Assembly: GCA_964574815.1 (NCBI GenBank)
Contig: CAZNPL010000015.1
Span: 72,217 to 136,216 of the forward strand
Length of the DNA stretch: 64,000 bases
Reading direction: 5' to 3'
Origin: CAZNPL01 sp964574815
GTDB taxonomy: Bacteria > Planctomycetota > Phycisphaerae > UBA1845
Below, in pieces: positions 25,475-34,257 of the stretch (position 1 is its first letter; every line of letters starts with the position of its first letter). The translations under genes were made by a program, and so were the position numbers. Under the pieces are notes generated by a model that was not told the DNA's origin, made no database searches, and saw only the letters and a list, made by a program, of their open reading frames with translations.

Positions 25475-28400
25475 ATGTACCGAAAGCGTACATACAACAC
25501 AATAGCCTTGGGGGTTCGTCACCGGCGGAAAGCGCGGCCGGGCACGGTGCTGGTCATGGTGGTGGCCATGCTCTCCGCGCTGTTCATCGTGGGGGCGGTG
25601 TTCCTGTCCTCGGTGACTTTCGAAAGTTCCTCGATCGCGAAGACGGAGCGCGTGGAGAAGCGCTGCACGGTGATCGATCAGTTATCGCGTGAGATTCGGG
25701 CCGAGCTGAAACGCGGCTTCCTCGGTAACGACGGGAAGGCGTGGAACCGGGACGATACCGTTGCGGGGATCGGCAACGACACTTACGGCGAAGTCGCGGG
25801 CGTCCATCCGCTGATTGCCTCGATTGAGCCATACACACCGAATCCGGGGTCAGCACAGCCGGATTACCACTGGTACCAGTCGTCGGACCTGGAGATGACC
25901 TTACGAGGTGAGTCCAGGGTTGGCGCGGTTGTCGACACCTCATCCACGGCAGACGCGACGAATCTGGTTCATATCAACGCTCCTCTGGCGGAAGGGCCGG
26001 CGGCGACCCCCGGTTATCCAGTCTTTGACATGATCAGGTTCGATTCGCCGGAATGGATCGAGACGCTCGAGGGTGACACTCATCTTGAGGCGAGTCTCAG
26101 CCCAATCGGCAAGATCGAGGTTTATCGCCGAGACGCCGACGGCGACGGGGTATGGGATAGCTACGAGTATCGGCTTCCGGAGGATCGCTATCCGTTATTT
26201 GTACGCGGCGACCTGGCCGACCAGCTTCGCCAGCCGGATTTCGACATTCAGGACCAACCACGAGGGCTGGCGCTTGACGTAAACGATCCGGACTTCGGCG
26301 CCGATGCCGTATTCTACAGCATCCGTGTGATCCCCCACGGGGGCATGGTCAATGTCGCTCACGGCCACCGGACGTTGCTGGAGGCCGCCGTGACGCCCGA
26401 CGTGGACTGGGACGGCGACGGCACGGTAAACGAAGGCTTCGATTACAGCACTTTCCTCGCCGGGCCGTACGTACCCGAGGGGGAGGAGATCTGGCTTCGT
26501 CGCCGCTACATGCTGCCGCCTAATGAACCCGTTCTGTCGAAGCTGCAATCGCGCGAGTTGAGTGCGACGCTCAACGGCGCGTTTGTGATGGCAGGCGACG
26601 ACGTTCGCTGGTGGCCCTACGACACCGGACTTAACGGGTCAGATGTGACGACGATCGACGACGGCAGACCGAACGACACTGACTTCGACTGGCTCGACCG
26701 CGTGGATTTCGACCGTGTCGGATTCGATGCCTACGCCTATCGACAGCTTATCACGACGGCAAGTCACGACGACCAGTTGATGCGCATGGGGAGGGACGCG
26801 GGCGTCGATTGGGCGGATCGTATCGTGAACAACCCGGCCGAGTACTCCCTCGACGAGTGGCCGGACGATACCGACCCTGACAACCCGCTTCGTGCCCGCC
26901 TGAAGGTGAGCCTGCCAGGGCTCGTCCAGAGGCTGCTGCTGGAGTCGGGCGATGTCTTGTTCGATTTTGATACCAATCCACGGTCCCCGTACAACCCCGA
27001 GATCGGCGGCCCGCTTGTTGACGCCATTGGAGACCCCAGGCTGCCGGACGCCATTCGGACGCGCTTCATCCAAACCATTCGTGACGCGTTCACGCTGATG
27101 CTCAGGAATGTGGACGACCCCAACCGTAACGGCACCAATTGGCAGTCGGACACGAATGACCAGGACATTGTCGCTGAAACGGCGGCCGGGCTGACTGCCA
27201 ACCTGATTGACTTCGTCGATAGCGACGATTCACCCACGAGGGTGGAAATCGCAGGGACGGCCACGGGACTGGGCGGACAACCGTCGTATGTCTACGGCTA
27301 CGAGCGGCAGCCGTTTATCACGGAGGTCTATGCGGCGGACGATGGCAGCGGGAACATGATTTACGCGGTCGAACTGTTCAACCCTTATCCGGAACCCATC
27401 GATCTTTCGGAATACTGGATCGCAACTGAAGACACGGACCCGGAACTTTACAACGTCAATTTGAACGGGCAGATTGGCGGGCAGAGTTTTCTCGTTGTAT
27501 CCAACAACCTGGGGGCGTTGGGTCTCGCGGGCGGCATTCCGCAGCAAGAGGACACGGATTTGGACATCGACGTCCCGGGAGGTCAAAGCAAATTCATGCT
27601 GCTCCGGCGGTTCACGATGCCGGTAAACCGGTTAAGACGATGGATCATCGCCGACTGGATGTCAGTACCGGGCAATTTCGGTCAAGCTGGAACACCACTA
27701 TCGATTCGGCGCGATACCGGCGGAAGTGTGGGCGGGAGCTCGATTCGCGGCGGTGGCGGTAGCGGCATCCCATGGCTCGCCCCGGTCGAGAATTACGCGG
27801 GACAAGGAGACAACTCGGATAACCTCGGAGCTCATGCTGGCTTCGGAACCCCCCGGCCGGTAGAGTTATATCTGGCGAATTCGGGCAACATGGCAACAGC
27901 GTTTCCGACTACCGGGACGTTGCTCCTACTGCCCCGCTATGCCCATCGGTCCTACGATTGGACCGATTTCGATTCGGCCGTAGACTTGCCGATAACAGCC
28001 CGATTGGGGCAACATGGCTTGAAGGTCGACAACGGCCGGATGCCGGTGTTTGATACGGATCAGGCAACGGATGAGCTCGCTCACGGCGATGATGGTGACC
28101 CCGCGACGCTGGAATTGAGCGTTCCCTGGGGTCAGTTGGTGTTTGATTACTTCACGGCCCTGCCGCTCGATAATAAGTATGATCTGAGCGACACCCCGAC
28201 AGACAGCGAGACCACCAAGATCGAAGGCTGGATGCCAACGGTCGATCAGGGCGGGCTGCGCGTCCAGGGACGTATTGATCTTAACTCCGCGCCGTGGAAG
28301 GTGCTCGCCGGCCTGCCTCTGGTGCCCTCACGCGCGTTTGATTGGCCGCCGGTTCAGACGCAGCGTGGAGCCAGGCCACAGCCGAATCCCGTCATACAGA

Positions 28401-28921
28401 AACTGGAGACGGCGGCGGGCCTTGACCGAACCCGCGTGACGCCGCTTGGTGAGGAATTGGCAAGGGCAATCGTTGCATACCGCGAGGGCCGCAATATCAC
28501 CATGACGACTGGCGCAGCCGTCGGGCTGACCGGCGACTACGGCGACGGCACGCGAGCACGCACCGGCAGCGGTTTTCTCACGGTGGGCGAGCTCGCCAAC
28601 GTGCGCCACGCGGCCGCGAGCACCGGCGCGTTTCGTGTCGATGGTGGAGCCGCTTCCTTTGAAGGACAGGACCCGTCGAATGACGACTACATCAGCGCCG
28701 TTGCGAAGCTGGTCGCCCTCGGCGACTGGGTGACGACTCGCTCGCACGTGTTCACCGTTTACGGCACGCTTCGCGGGGTGGGGGAGAAGTCGGCCGTCGA
28801 TCAGCGGGCCATCCGGTTCCAGGAGACCTTCGACCGGCTGCCCAGCCTCCGCAACAACCTGCTGCCCAAACGCATCGGACCGCGCATCGTCGGCCCGTAC
28901 GCACAGGCCGGCCGCGATTGA
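25475..28921 (+). CDS. Giant GspK-like pseudopilus tip protein
   Basis: The N-terminus is prepilin-like, RPG|TVLVMVVAMLSALFIVG, but position +5 is Met, not Glu. Loss of Glu5 is a hallmark of GspK, the tip subunit. The protein is 1148 residues against about 300-330 for classical GspK. Near its end there are helix-hairpin-helix-like GspK features (RIDLNSAPWKVLAGLPLV; GEELARAIVAYREGRNI; GFLTVGELANV), so the C-terminus matches the family. The middle ~800 residues are Asp/Gly-rich, mostly beta. A lamin-tail-like motif is visible at about residues 610-690 (IYAVELFNPYPEPIDLSEYW). It closes the G-H-I-J-K series. Start chosen at the ATG; a TTG at 25466 would add three residues. Confidence 0.85.
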   Translation: MYRKRTYNTIALGVRHRRKARPGTVLVMVVAMLSALFIVGAVFLSSVTFESSSIAKTERVEKRCTVIDQLSREIRAELKRGFLGNDGKAWNRDDTVAGIGNDTYGEVAGVHPLIASIEPYTPNPGSAQPDYHWYQSSDLEMTLRGESRVGAVVDTSSTADATNLVHINAPLAEGPAATPGYPVFDMIRFDSPEWIETLEGDTHLEASLSPIGKIEVYRRDADGDGVWDSYEYRLPEDRYPLFVRGDLADQLRQPDFDIQDQPRGLALDVNDPDFGADAVFYSIRVIPHGGMVNVAHGHRTLLEAAVTPDVDWDGDGTVNEGFDYSTFLAGPYVPEGEEIWLRRRYMLPPNEPVLSKLQSRELSATLNGAFVMAGDDVRWWPYDTGLNGSDVTTIDDGRPNDTDFDWLDRVDFDRVGFDAYAYRQLITTASHDDQLMRMGRDAGVDWADRIVNNPAEYSLDEWPDDTDPDNPLRARLKVSLPGLVQRLLLESGDVLFDFDTNPRSPYNPEIGGPLVDAIGDPRLPDAIRTRFIQTIRDAFTLMLRNVDDPNRNGTNWQSDTNDQDIVAETAAGLTANLIDFVDSDDSPTRVEIAGTATGLGGQPSYVYGYERQPFITEVYAADDGSGNMIYAVELFNPYPEPIDLSEYWIATEDTDPELYNVNLNGQIGGQSFLVVSNNLGALGLAGGIPQQEDTDLDIDVPGGQSKFMLLRRFTMPVNRLRRWIIADWMSVPGNFGQAGTPLSIRRDTGGSVGGSSIRGGGGSGIPWLAPVENYAGQGDNSDNLGAHAGFGTPRPVELYLANSGNMATAFPTTGTLLLLPRYAHRSYDWTDFDSAVDLPITARLGQHGLKVDNGRMPVFDTDQATDELAHGDDGDPATLELSVPWGQLVFDYFTALPLDNKYDLSDTPTDSETTKIEGWMPTVDQGGLRVQGRIDLNSAPWKVLAGLPLVPSRAFDWPPVQTQRGARPQPNPVIQKLETAAGLDRTRVTPLGEELARAIVAYREGRNITMTTGAAVGLTGDYGDGTRARTGSGFLTVGELANVRHAAASTGAFRVDGGAASFEGQDPSNDDYISAVAKLVALGDWVTTRSHVFTVYGTLRGVGEKSAVDQRAIRFQETFDRLPSLRNNLLPKRIGPRIVGPYAQAGRD

Positions 28922-28963
28922 TCATGGAGCCAGAATACCGGAGAGAGTACACCGTTTGAGCAG

Positions 28964-29083
28964 GGTGCCATGGGCCACGCGGGTCTTACCGGCGGGTAAG
29001 ACCCAATTCGTCCGTGCAGTGACCGAGGGGAGACGCACGGGCAACCTCCGCCGCCGATGGCGGCTTCGTTCGCCCATGGCACC
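28964..29083. repeat. 120-bp palindromic repeat, family 2, between gspK and ispG
   Basis: Perfect 12-bp outer arms GGTGCCATGGGC (28964-28975) and GCCCATGGCACC (29072-29083) enclose a second hairpin GGGTCTTACC/GGTAAGACCC and a CCGCC/GGCGG hairpin. It fills most of the gap between two convergent genes, so it may also limit read-through. Its right half is homologous to 1662-1710. Confidence 0.85.
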
Positions 29084-29152
29084 CTTGTTGAATCCGCCCC
29101 AGGCTTCTGGTGCCACTTGTCCGGACCGTCTGTCTGACGAATACGTGAGTGA

Positions 29153-30355
29153 TCAGCGAACAACGCTTAAGGGAATTGAACCGTCCGCCCGCGGAAGCGG
29201 GTCCGGCGGGGCGATGTTGACGGCCGCGTTGGACAGTTGCGCCTCGCCGCGCTCGACCCGCTCGGCGAACCGCACGCACTCCTCGTACAACGCGTCGAGC
29301 ATCTCGTCCTCGCTCACCGTCCGGGTCTGCTCGCCCTGAACGTAGATGATGCCGCGGCCTCGCCCGGCGAAGACGGCCACGTCCGCACCCTCGGCCTCGC
29401 CCGGCCCGTTCACGACGCATCCCATGACGGCCACCTTGACCGGCGTCTTGATCGTCGCCAGCCGCGTGCGCACGTCGGCCACCAGCTTAATGAGGTCGAT
29501 CTCGATCCGGCCGCACGTCGGGCAGGCGATCAGCTCCGGCTCGACCCGGTTCCGCATCCCCAGCGAGCAGAGCAGTTCCTTGCCGTGCTCGACCTCGTGG
29601 ATCGGGTCGGCCGCGTACGAGATGCGGATCGTGTCGCCGATGCCGGAGGCGAGTAAAGCACCCAGCGCCGCGATGGATCGCACGGCCCCGGTTTCCGGCG
29701 GGCCGGCATGCGTCAGCCCCAGGTGCAGCGGCAGATCGAACCGCTCGCTGGCCGCACGGTAGGCGTCGATGACGATCGTCGCGTCGATCGACTTCAGGCT
29801 GAGCACGACGTCGTGGAAATCGTTCTCGTCGAAGATGCGCAGGTAGTCTTCCAGCGTGGCGATCATCAGCGTCACGAGCCGGTCCCGCGGGCTTTCGGCC
29901 AGGTTCGCCTTCTGCGCCGCCCGCAGGTCTTTGTCCTGCCGCTCGACGACGCTACCTTCGTTGACGCCGACGCGGATGGGCAGGCCGCGCTCCTTGCAGG
30001 CCGCGATGACTCGATCGACCTGCTTGCGGTCTTTGATGTTGCCGGGGTTGAGGCGGATCTTGTGGACGCCGGCCTCGATGGCCTCGAGCGCCCGCTCGTA
30101 GTGGTAGTGCACATCGGCGATGATCGGCACGGGCGACTGGTCGAGGATGGCCGGCAGGGCTTCGGTATCCGCCTTCTTGGGTACGGCCACCCGGACGAGA
30201 TCGCACCCGCCCTCGGCCAGCCGGCGGATCTGCGCAACGGTCTCATCGATCTGGTACGTGTAGGTACTTGTCATCGACTGGACGGAGACGGGCGCAGCGC
30301 CCCCGATGAGCACACCGCCGACGTTGACCTGATGGGTGTTCTTGCGCGGAATCAT
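29153..30355 (-). CDS. ispG: 4-hydroxy-3-methylbut-2-enyl diphosphate synthase
   Basis: IspG is the [4Fe-4S] enzyme of the non-mevalonate (MEP) isoprenoid pathway that converts ME-cPP to HMBPP. From the ATG at 30355 it is 400 residues. The N-terminal TIM barrel begins RKNTHQVNVGGVLIGGAAPV and SVQSMTSTYT and includes VRVAVPKKADTEAL. The C-terminal iron-sulfur domain has ELIACPTCGR and VMGCVVNGPGEAEGADVAVF, which supply the cluster cysteines and the conserved Glu. GRGRGIIYVQGE near the end is also conserved. An upstream in-frame ATG at 30382 would begin about where transcription starts, so the shorter form is preferred. No other MEP gene is in the window. Confidence 0.96.
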   Translation of the reverse strand: MIPRKNTHQVNVGGVLIGGAAPVSVQSMTSTYTYQIDETVAQIRRLAEGGCDLVRVAVPKKADTEALPAILDQSPVPIIADVHYHYERALEAIEAGVHKIRLNPGNIKDRKQVDRVIAACKERGLPIRVGVNEGSVVERQDKDLRAAQKANLAESPRDRLVTLMIATLEDYLRIFDENDFHDVVLSLKSIDATIVIDAYRAASERFDLPLHLGLTHAGPPETGAVRSIAALGALLASGIGDTIRISYAADPIHEVEHGKELLCSLGMRNRVEPELIACPTCGRIEIDLIKLVADVRTRLATIKTPVKVAVMGCVVNGPGEAEGADVAVFAGRGRGIIYVQGEQTRTVSEDEMLDALYEECVRFAERVERGEAQLSNAAVNIAPPDPLPRADGSIPLSVVR

Positions 30356-30385
30356 CAGCCCGTACCGCCCTCCGATCGACAAGGA

Positions 30386-30414
30386 TTCTTAGTCCCCACC
30401 CCGGATGGTGTCAA
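30386..30414 (-). promoter_or_regulatory. Sigma70-type promoter of ispG
   Basis: On the minus strand TTGACA (30414-30409) is followed by 17 bases and TAAGAA (30391-30386). The start point would be near 30379, leaving about 24 bases of leader before the ATG at 30355; GGAGGG lies within it. The bases just before the -35 read CGCGATTG, the same string that flanks the REP hairpins next door. Confidence 0.6.
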
Positions 30415-30428
30415 TCGCGAGGCGCACT

Positions 30429-30516
30429 GGCCCACGTCCTCCGGACGTGGGTCCACGATTGCCATGGGATCACCAAGCCGGAAGAGAATCGCGAACCCAC
30501 CCTGAAACAGGGTGGC
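30429..30516. repeat. REPIN 1 (two inverted REP hairpins)
   Basis: Hairpin A has stems CCCACGTCC/GGACGTGGG with a TCC loop (30431-30451) followed by TCCACGATTG. After a ~25-base spacer comes the inverted flank AATCGCGAA and hairpin B, CCCACCCTG/CAGGGTGG with an AAA loop (30496-30515). The two hairpins therefore face each other, the defining REPIN arrangement. The unit recurs at 31335-31421 with two mismatches in 87 bases. Confidence 0.85.
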
Positions 30517-30600
30517 CCACGTCCTCCGGACGTGGGTTCGCGATTGGCGCAGGAACACCGGGATAGACGGAACCGCGAACCCACCCTGAGACAGGGTGGG
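30516..30600. repeat. REPIN 2 (two inverted REP hairpins)
   Basis: Directly abutting REPIN 1, hairpin A' (30516-30536) with flank TTCGCGATTG is followed by a different spacer. Then come the inverted flank CCGCGAA and hairpin B' with an AGA loop (30580-30600). The hairpins are conserved while the spacer is not, as in known REPINs. Confidence 0.82.
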
Positions 30601-30721
30601 CCACACGTCCGCGCTCGACGCGGACGCACGGCCGCCAGCGAAACGATTACGGTGCCTAAGCATCGCGAGTGCACCACAAGAACAGAATGGACGACTCCAT
30701 TAATGCTGATATGCTCTGTCC
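30601..30721. other. Region between REPIN 2 and the RAYT gene
   Basis: About 120 bp without a gene. It contains the hairpin GTCCGCG-CTC-GACGCGGAC near 30607-30626. A possible -10 (GATATGCT) lies just before the transposase ATG, with no clear -35. Confidence 0.4.
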
Positions 30722-31302
30722 ATGCCGCTTTACCTGAAACGCCACAACCAGCCGGGGCACACGCACTTCTGGACGATCTCCTGCTATCGTCGGCTGACCT
30801 TCTTCTGGCACGACGACATGAAACGCGTCGTCATCGATGCCTTTCGGCATCTTCAAGGGGATTTTGGGGTCTGTCTGGTCGGCTACGTCATTATGCCTGA
30901 TCATGTCCATGCTCTGATCTATCCACACGCGCCCGGGTCGGACGACCCCGTGCCTGTTTCGACGCTTCTCCACACCTTCAAACAGCGAGTGGGGTTCTAT
31001 GGTAAACAGGCACTGCGGCATTATTGGGAGGAGAATGGCGGGTTGTGGTCAGACCCCTGAACGATTGGGCGCAAGGTCGATTCGATAAGCGTTCCCTGTG
31101 GAGCAAGCGCGGTTACGATTTCAACGTTGACCGCCGCGAGACGCTCATCAAGAAGCTCGACTACTGCCACAAGAACCCGATCACGCGCGGGCTCGTCGAC
31201 AGTGCGGACCAATGGCCGTGGAGCAGCTTCCGCTATTACGAGATGAACGACCGCTCCACACTCGCGATGAACTGGGACGGGTGCTGGCCGATAATCTGGT
31301 AA
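30722..31302 (+). pseudogene. REP-associated tyrosine transposase (RAYT, Y1/HUH type), frameshifted
   Basis: The first frame (30722-31060, 112 residues) has the HUH motif MPDHVHALIY and ends after YWEENGGLWSDP. The second frame (from about 31024) continues LNDWAQGRFDKRSLWSKRGY, then KKLDYCHKNPITRGLV and WPWSSFRYYE, the usual RAYT C-terminus with the catalytic Tyr (in LDYCHKNP). One extra C in the run at 31054-31057 would join them into a ~193-residue protein. As read, the histidine motif and the tyrosine are on separate frames, so the enzyme is probably inactive unless the shift is a sequencing error or is bypassed. REPINs flank it on both sides, as expected for a RAYT, which processes REP DNA. 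Confidence 0.88.
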
Positions 31303-31334
31303 TGGACACGAGCGACGCGTACGAGCAGGGGGTG

Positions 31335-31422
31335 GCCCACGTCCTCCGGACGTGGGTTCACGATTGCCATGGGATCACCAAGCCGGAAGAGAATCGCGAG
31401 CCCACCCTGAAACAGGGTGGGC
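31335..31422. repeat. REPIN 3, downstream of the RAYT gene
   Basis: Hairpin A (31337-31357) and inverted hairpin B (31402-31422) with the same spacer as REPIN 1. Only two of 87 bases differ, at an offset of 906 bp, so REPIN 1 and REPIN 3 bound the transposase as direct repeats. Confidence 0.85.
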
Positions 31423-31542
31423 CACCCGCGCGCACGATCGCATCTTTCACTAAAAGCCGAACCCGCGTTCCCGTGGCGGCCTGCTTGGCTGCCGCGGGGC
31501 GCGGGTTCGACTTTGTGCAGAGGAGGTTTGTGAATACCCGAT

Positions 31543-33849
31543 TTAGCCGCTGCCGCCGGAATCGCCGGTGCTTGCGACGCTTTGCTCGGACTCTTTCAGA
31601 GCGGCCTCGTACTTCGCGAGGGCGTCGGTAACGGCCTTGCCGCCTCGGCCGTTGGCCAGCTCAACCGCTTTCTTTTGAAGCTTGACGGCCTTCTCGACAT
31701 TCCCGGTCCTGAACTCGGCCAGTGCGAGTGTGTCTACGTATGCCCAGTTCTTGTAACTGGTCAGTTCGTTCGAGCGCCGCGACCATTCCAGCGCGACATC
31801 GTCATAGCGCTTCTTGTATTGATCCTCAGTCAGCAACGCCCAGGCGAAGTTGTTCAACGCAAGTGGACTTTCGTGCATCTTCTTGAAGAGCTTGCCGGCG
31901 CACGCGTGGGCGGCCTCCTCATCGTTCTTGCCGACCGCGAGAATGTGGAACTTCGTCTGTAGCAGACTGACGTTGCCGGGGTCCTTCTGCAGAGACTCAT
32001 TTGTGATCGCCAGTGCCTCGTCCCAGTTTCCACTCCTTTTCGCTTCGCTGAGGCGGCTTCTGCGCTCCTGCGACGCCATCTGCTCGTTCAGCATGCGGTT
32101 CGCCAGCTCGCCCACGTCGGGAATGCCGCTCACGCGGGCGGCAATGTGGAAGACGTTATCAGAGTGCTCGACCATCAGCGACGCCGTCGTCTTGGTCAGC
32201 ATCGACTTGATCTGCTTCATCCACATCGCCTGCGGCATCGGCGCGAAGCGCTCGGCAAGGTCGACGCAGCGCCCGGCGTGAATAATGACGGCCCGAGTCG
32301 TGTTCGCGGTCAGGTTCGCCAGCGTGTCGCCGAATGCATCGGAATCGAGGATGGATCGGCCTCTGGCGCGGGCTTCAATCGCCCGCCGCATGGCCGACTC
32401 GCTCGACGCCATCAGCACATTGTTCTCGACGGTGGCGAAATGAATCGAAAACATGTTGGCGAAGTTGTAGGTTCGCACCTGATTGCCGTACATCTCGGTA
32501 GCGACGCCCTCCATGCCGGGCGCGCCGCTCGCCATGGTGGCCACGCCCAGAACCTGCGCCCAAAGAGCCTGCGACTTGGCCGGGTCGTGAACCGTGACGG
32601 CCGCTGCGACGTCCGGAATCGGAATCGGGCTCGGCGACGGCTCGCCGTCCGGCGGCAGGACGAACACGGCCATACTGATGATGTTCGCGAAAACCTCCCG
32701 CCCGAAGTCGAGGAACGTCACGATCGGCTTCGCATCGGGGTCGGCGGACATTGCGGATTTGTAACGAGCGGATGCTTCGTTGAGAGCGCCGGCCATCACG
32801 GCGGCCGCGTCCTCCGGCACGAACGTCAACGTCTCGCGGCTGATGGGCGGGGTTCGCAGGAAGTTGAAGACGAGATTGTGATGGCCCTCATCGAGCCGCA
32901 GCGCCATCTCGAGGACGACGCCCTTTTCGGTGACGCCCAGATTGCCCATGAGCGATTGGAGCGCGTTGAGATCGAGAAGCGCCTGGGCCATCGCGATCTC
33001 GCGATTCTGCGTGCCCGCCCCGGCCATCATGGTGTTCAACATCGGCATGACCGGTTCGGCGTTCACGTAGAAGAAAAGGAACGAGTCGTCGCGATCTTCG
33101 ACCGCTCTGGCGAATCCGTCGCTGTTGGCCAGCGAGCTCGAGATTCGGCCCTTGAGCCGCTCGACGACCTGGTCGATCTGTGCCCGCTCGGTGCCGATGA
33201 TGACCAGCCGCGGGGTGAGCGTGATATACGCCTGCCCCTCGACGCTGTACGTCGGGAAGTTCTGAATCGGCTGTTCCGGTTTGCCGCCGATCGGGAGACC
33301 CGTTTCGATCATGCCTCGAATCACCTCGAGGTTGCCGGGATCGAACACGACGACGCCGGAGGGCATTTGCTTGAACGGGTCGAAGCCAGTGAGTGCGACG
33401 GCCGCACCGCGAATTCCAATCAGCTCCTTAACCAGTGCCGGACTGACGGCGACGCGTTTGCCCCCCTCGGCCGGAAGGTCGCCCTCCTTCGCGACCAGTC
33501 CCAGGCCGGTGAGCAGTTCGAGAACCCGGTCGCCGGGCCGCTTGATCTCGACGTAGGCCAGCGTGTGCGGCGGCATGAGCGCGGCGAAGTCGCTGCTGGC
33601 CAGCGCTTCCCGGCAGGCCGCCAGTCGCCGCCGGGCGCTGTCGGCCATCCAGCGATTGTCCCCGCGGGCCTCGTCTGCAACCTCCGCGTAGAGCTCGGCC
33701 GCTTTGGCGAAGTCGCCTTCGGCATGTTCGAGGTAGTACGCGCGGTAGTACTTGACCTCGGACGATTCGGCGCCGCTTGCGACACCATGCCCGGCCACCA
33801 CCAGCACGGCCGGCAAGACAAACTTAACGAATGGATGTAGGTACTGCAT
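31543..33849 (-). CDS. Secreted protein of unknown function with C-terminal TPR-like region
   Basis: A 768-residue exported protein (signal peptide ending HGVASGAES) with a good ribosome site (GGAGGA) before the ATG at 33849. Residues about 30-75 resemble one TPR unit (YLEHAEGDFAKAAELYAEVA). Residues ~90-600 form a large domain starting LMPPHTLAYVEIKRPGDRVL, similar in style to DUF3352-type proteins of this phylum; this match is by eye only. The C-terminal ~150 residues look like TPRs (AKRSGNWDEALAITNESLQK; FRTGNVEKAVKLQKKAVELA). No catalytic motif is evident. It is monocistronic, with the RAYT/REPIN region on one side and a long gap on the other. Confidence 0.8.
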   Translation of the reverse strand: MQYLHPFVKFVLPAVLVVAGHGVASGAESSEVKYYRAYYLEHAEGDFAKAAELYAEVADEARGDNRWMADSARRRLAACREALASSDFAALMPPHTLAYVEIKRPGDRVLELLTGLGLVAKEGDLPAEGGKRVAVSPALVKELIGIRGAAVALTGFDPFKQMPSGVVVFDPGNLEVIRGMIETGLPIGGKPEQPIQNFPTYSVEGQAYITLTPRLVIIGTERAQIDQVVERLKGRISSSLANSDGFARAVEDRDDSFLFFYVNAEPVMPMLNTMMAGAGTQNREIAMAQALLDLNALQSLMGNLGVTEKGVVLEMALRLDEGHHNLVFNFLRTPPISRETLTFVPEDAAAVMAGALNEASARYKSAMSADPDAKPIVTFLDFGREVFANIISMAVFVLPPDGEPSPSPIPIPDVAAAVTVHDPAKSQALWAQVLGVATMASGAPGMEGVATEMYGNQVRTYNFANMFSIHFATVENNVLMASSESAMRRAIEARARGRSILDSDAFGDTLANLTANTTRAVIIHAGRCVDLAERFAPMPQAMWMKQIKSMLTKTTASLMVEHSDNVFHIAARVSGIPDVGELANRMLNEQMASQERRSRLSEAKRSGNWDEALAITNESLQKDPGNVSLLQTKFHILAVGKNDEEAAHACAGKLFKKMHESPLALNNFAWALLTEDQYKKRYDDVALEWSRRSNELTSYKNWAYVDTLALAEFRTGNVEKAVKLQKKAVELANGRGGKAVTDALAKYEAALKESEQSVASTGDSGGSG

Positions 33850-34257
33850 GGCAAGTCCTCCTCATGCTCGAGACAACTTTCGCCTTGTCCCATGAGCATC
33901 GCACATGGGCAGCGCGAGTGGAGCGCTGGCAACCGGAGACCGGCGGCCCCCGATGGTCGTCTATTCGTGCCTCGCCCCGCCGATATTTCTCGATCTGCGG
34001 GCTACAGCTCCATTATGCCGGCAGGACGGCCTGCAGAAGCCCGACGAGCCTGTAAGACGTTGTAATTTGCCGCCCGACCGAGTCGCCCCAGCCAGCGGCC
34101 GGTCGTTGAATTCATCTGTCTGACTTCGGTGGGCAAGTGCTCGCTCCGGTAATTGCCGCTTGGTGACGAAGGGTTTCGGCAGTATCTTACCCATCCGCGG
34201 ACCGCCCGGCGCGCACATGTCGTGAATGGCGGGTAGGGCATATTGGAGGGCAGCACG
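33850..34257. other. Divergent intergenic region, no gene seen
   Basis: About 408 bp between the starts of the 768-residue secreted protein and the TAXI protein. It must contain promoters for both, but I find no near-consensus pair. A GGAGG ribosome site for the TAXI gene lies at 34244-34248. Confidence 0.5.

Noticed and set aside
30429..31422. The REP arrays as a CRISPR array
   Set aside because: Hairpins alternate in orientation, spacers are repeated instead of unique, and there are no cas genes.
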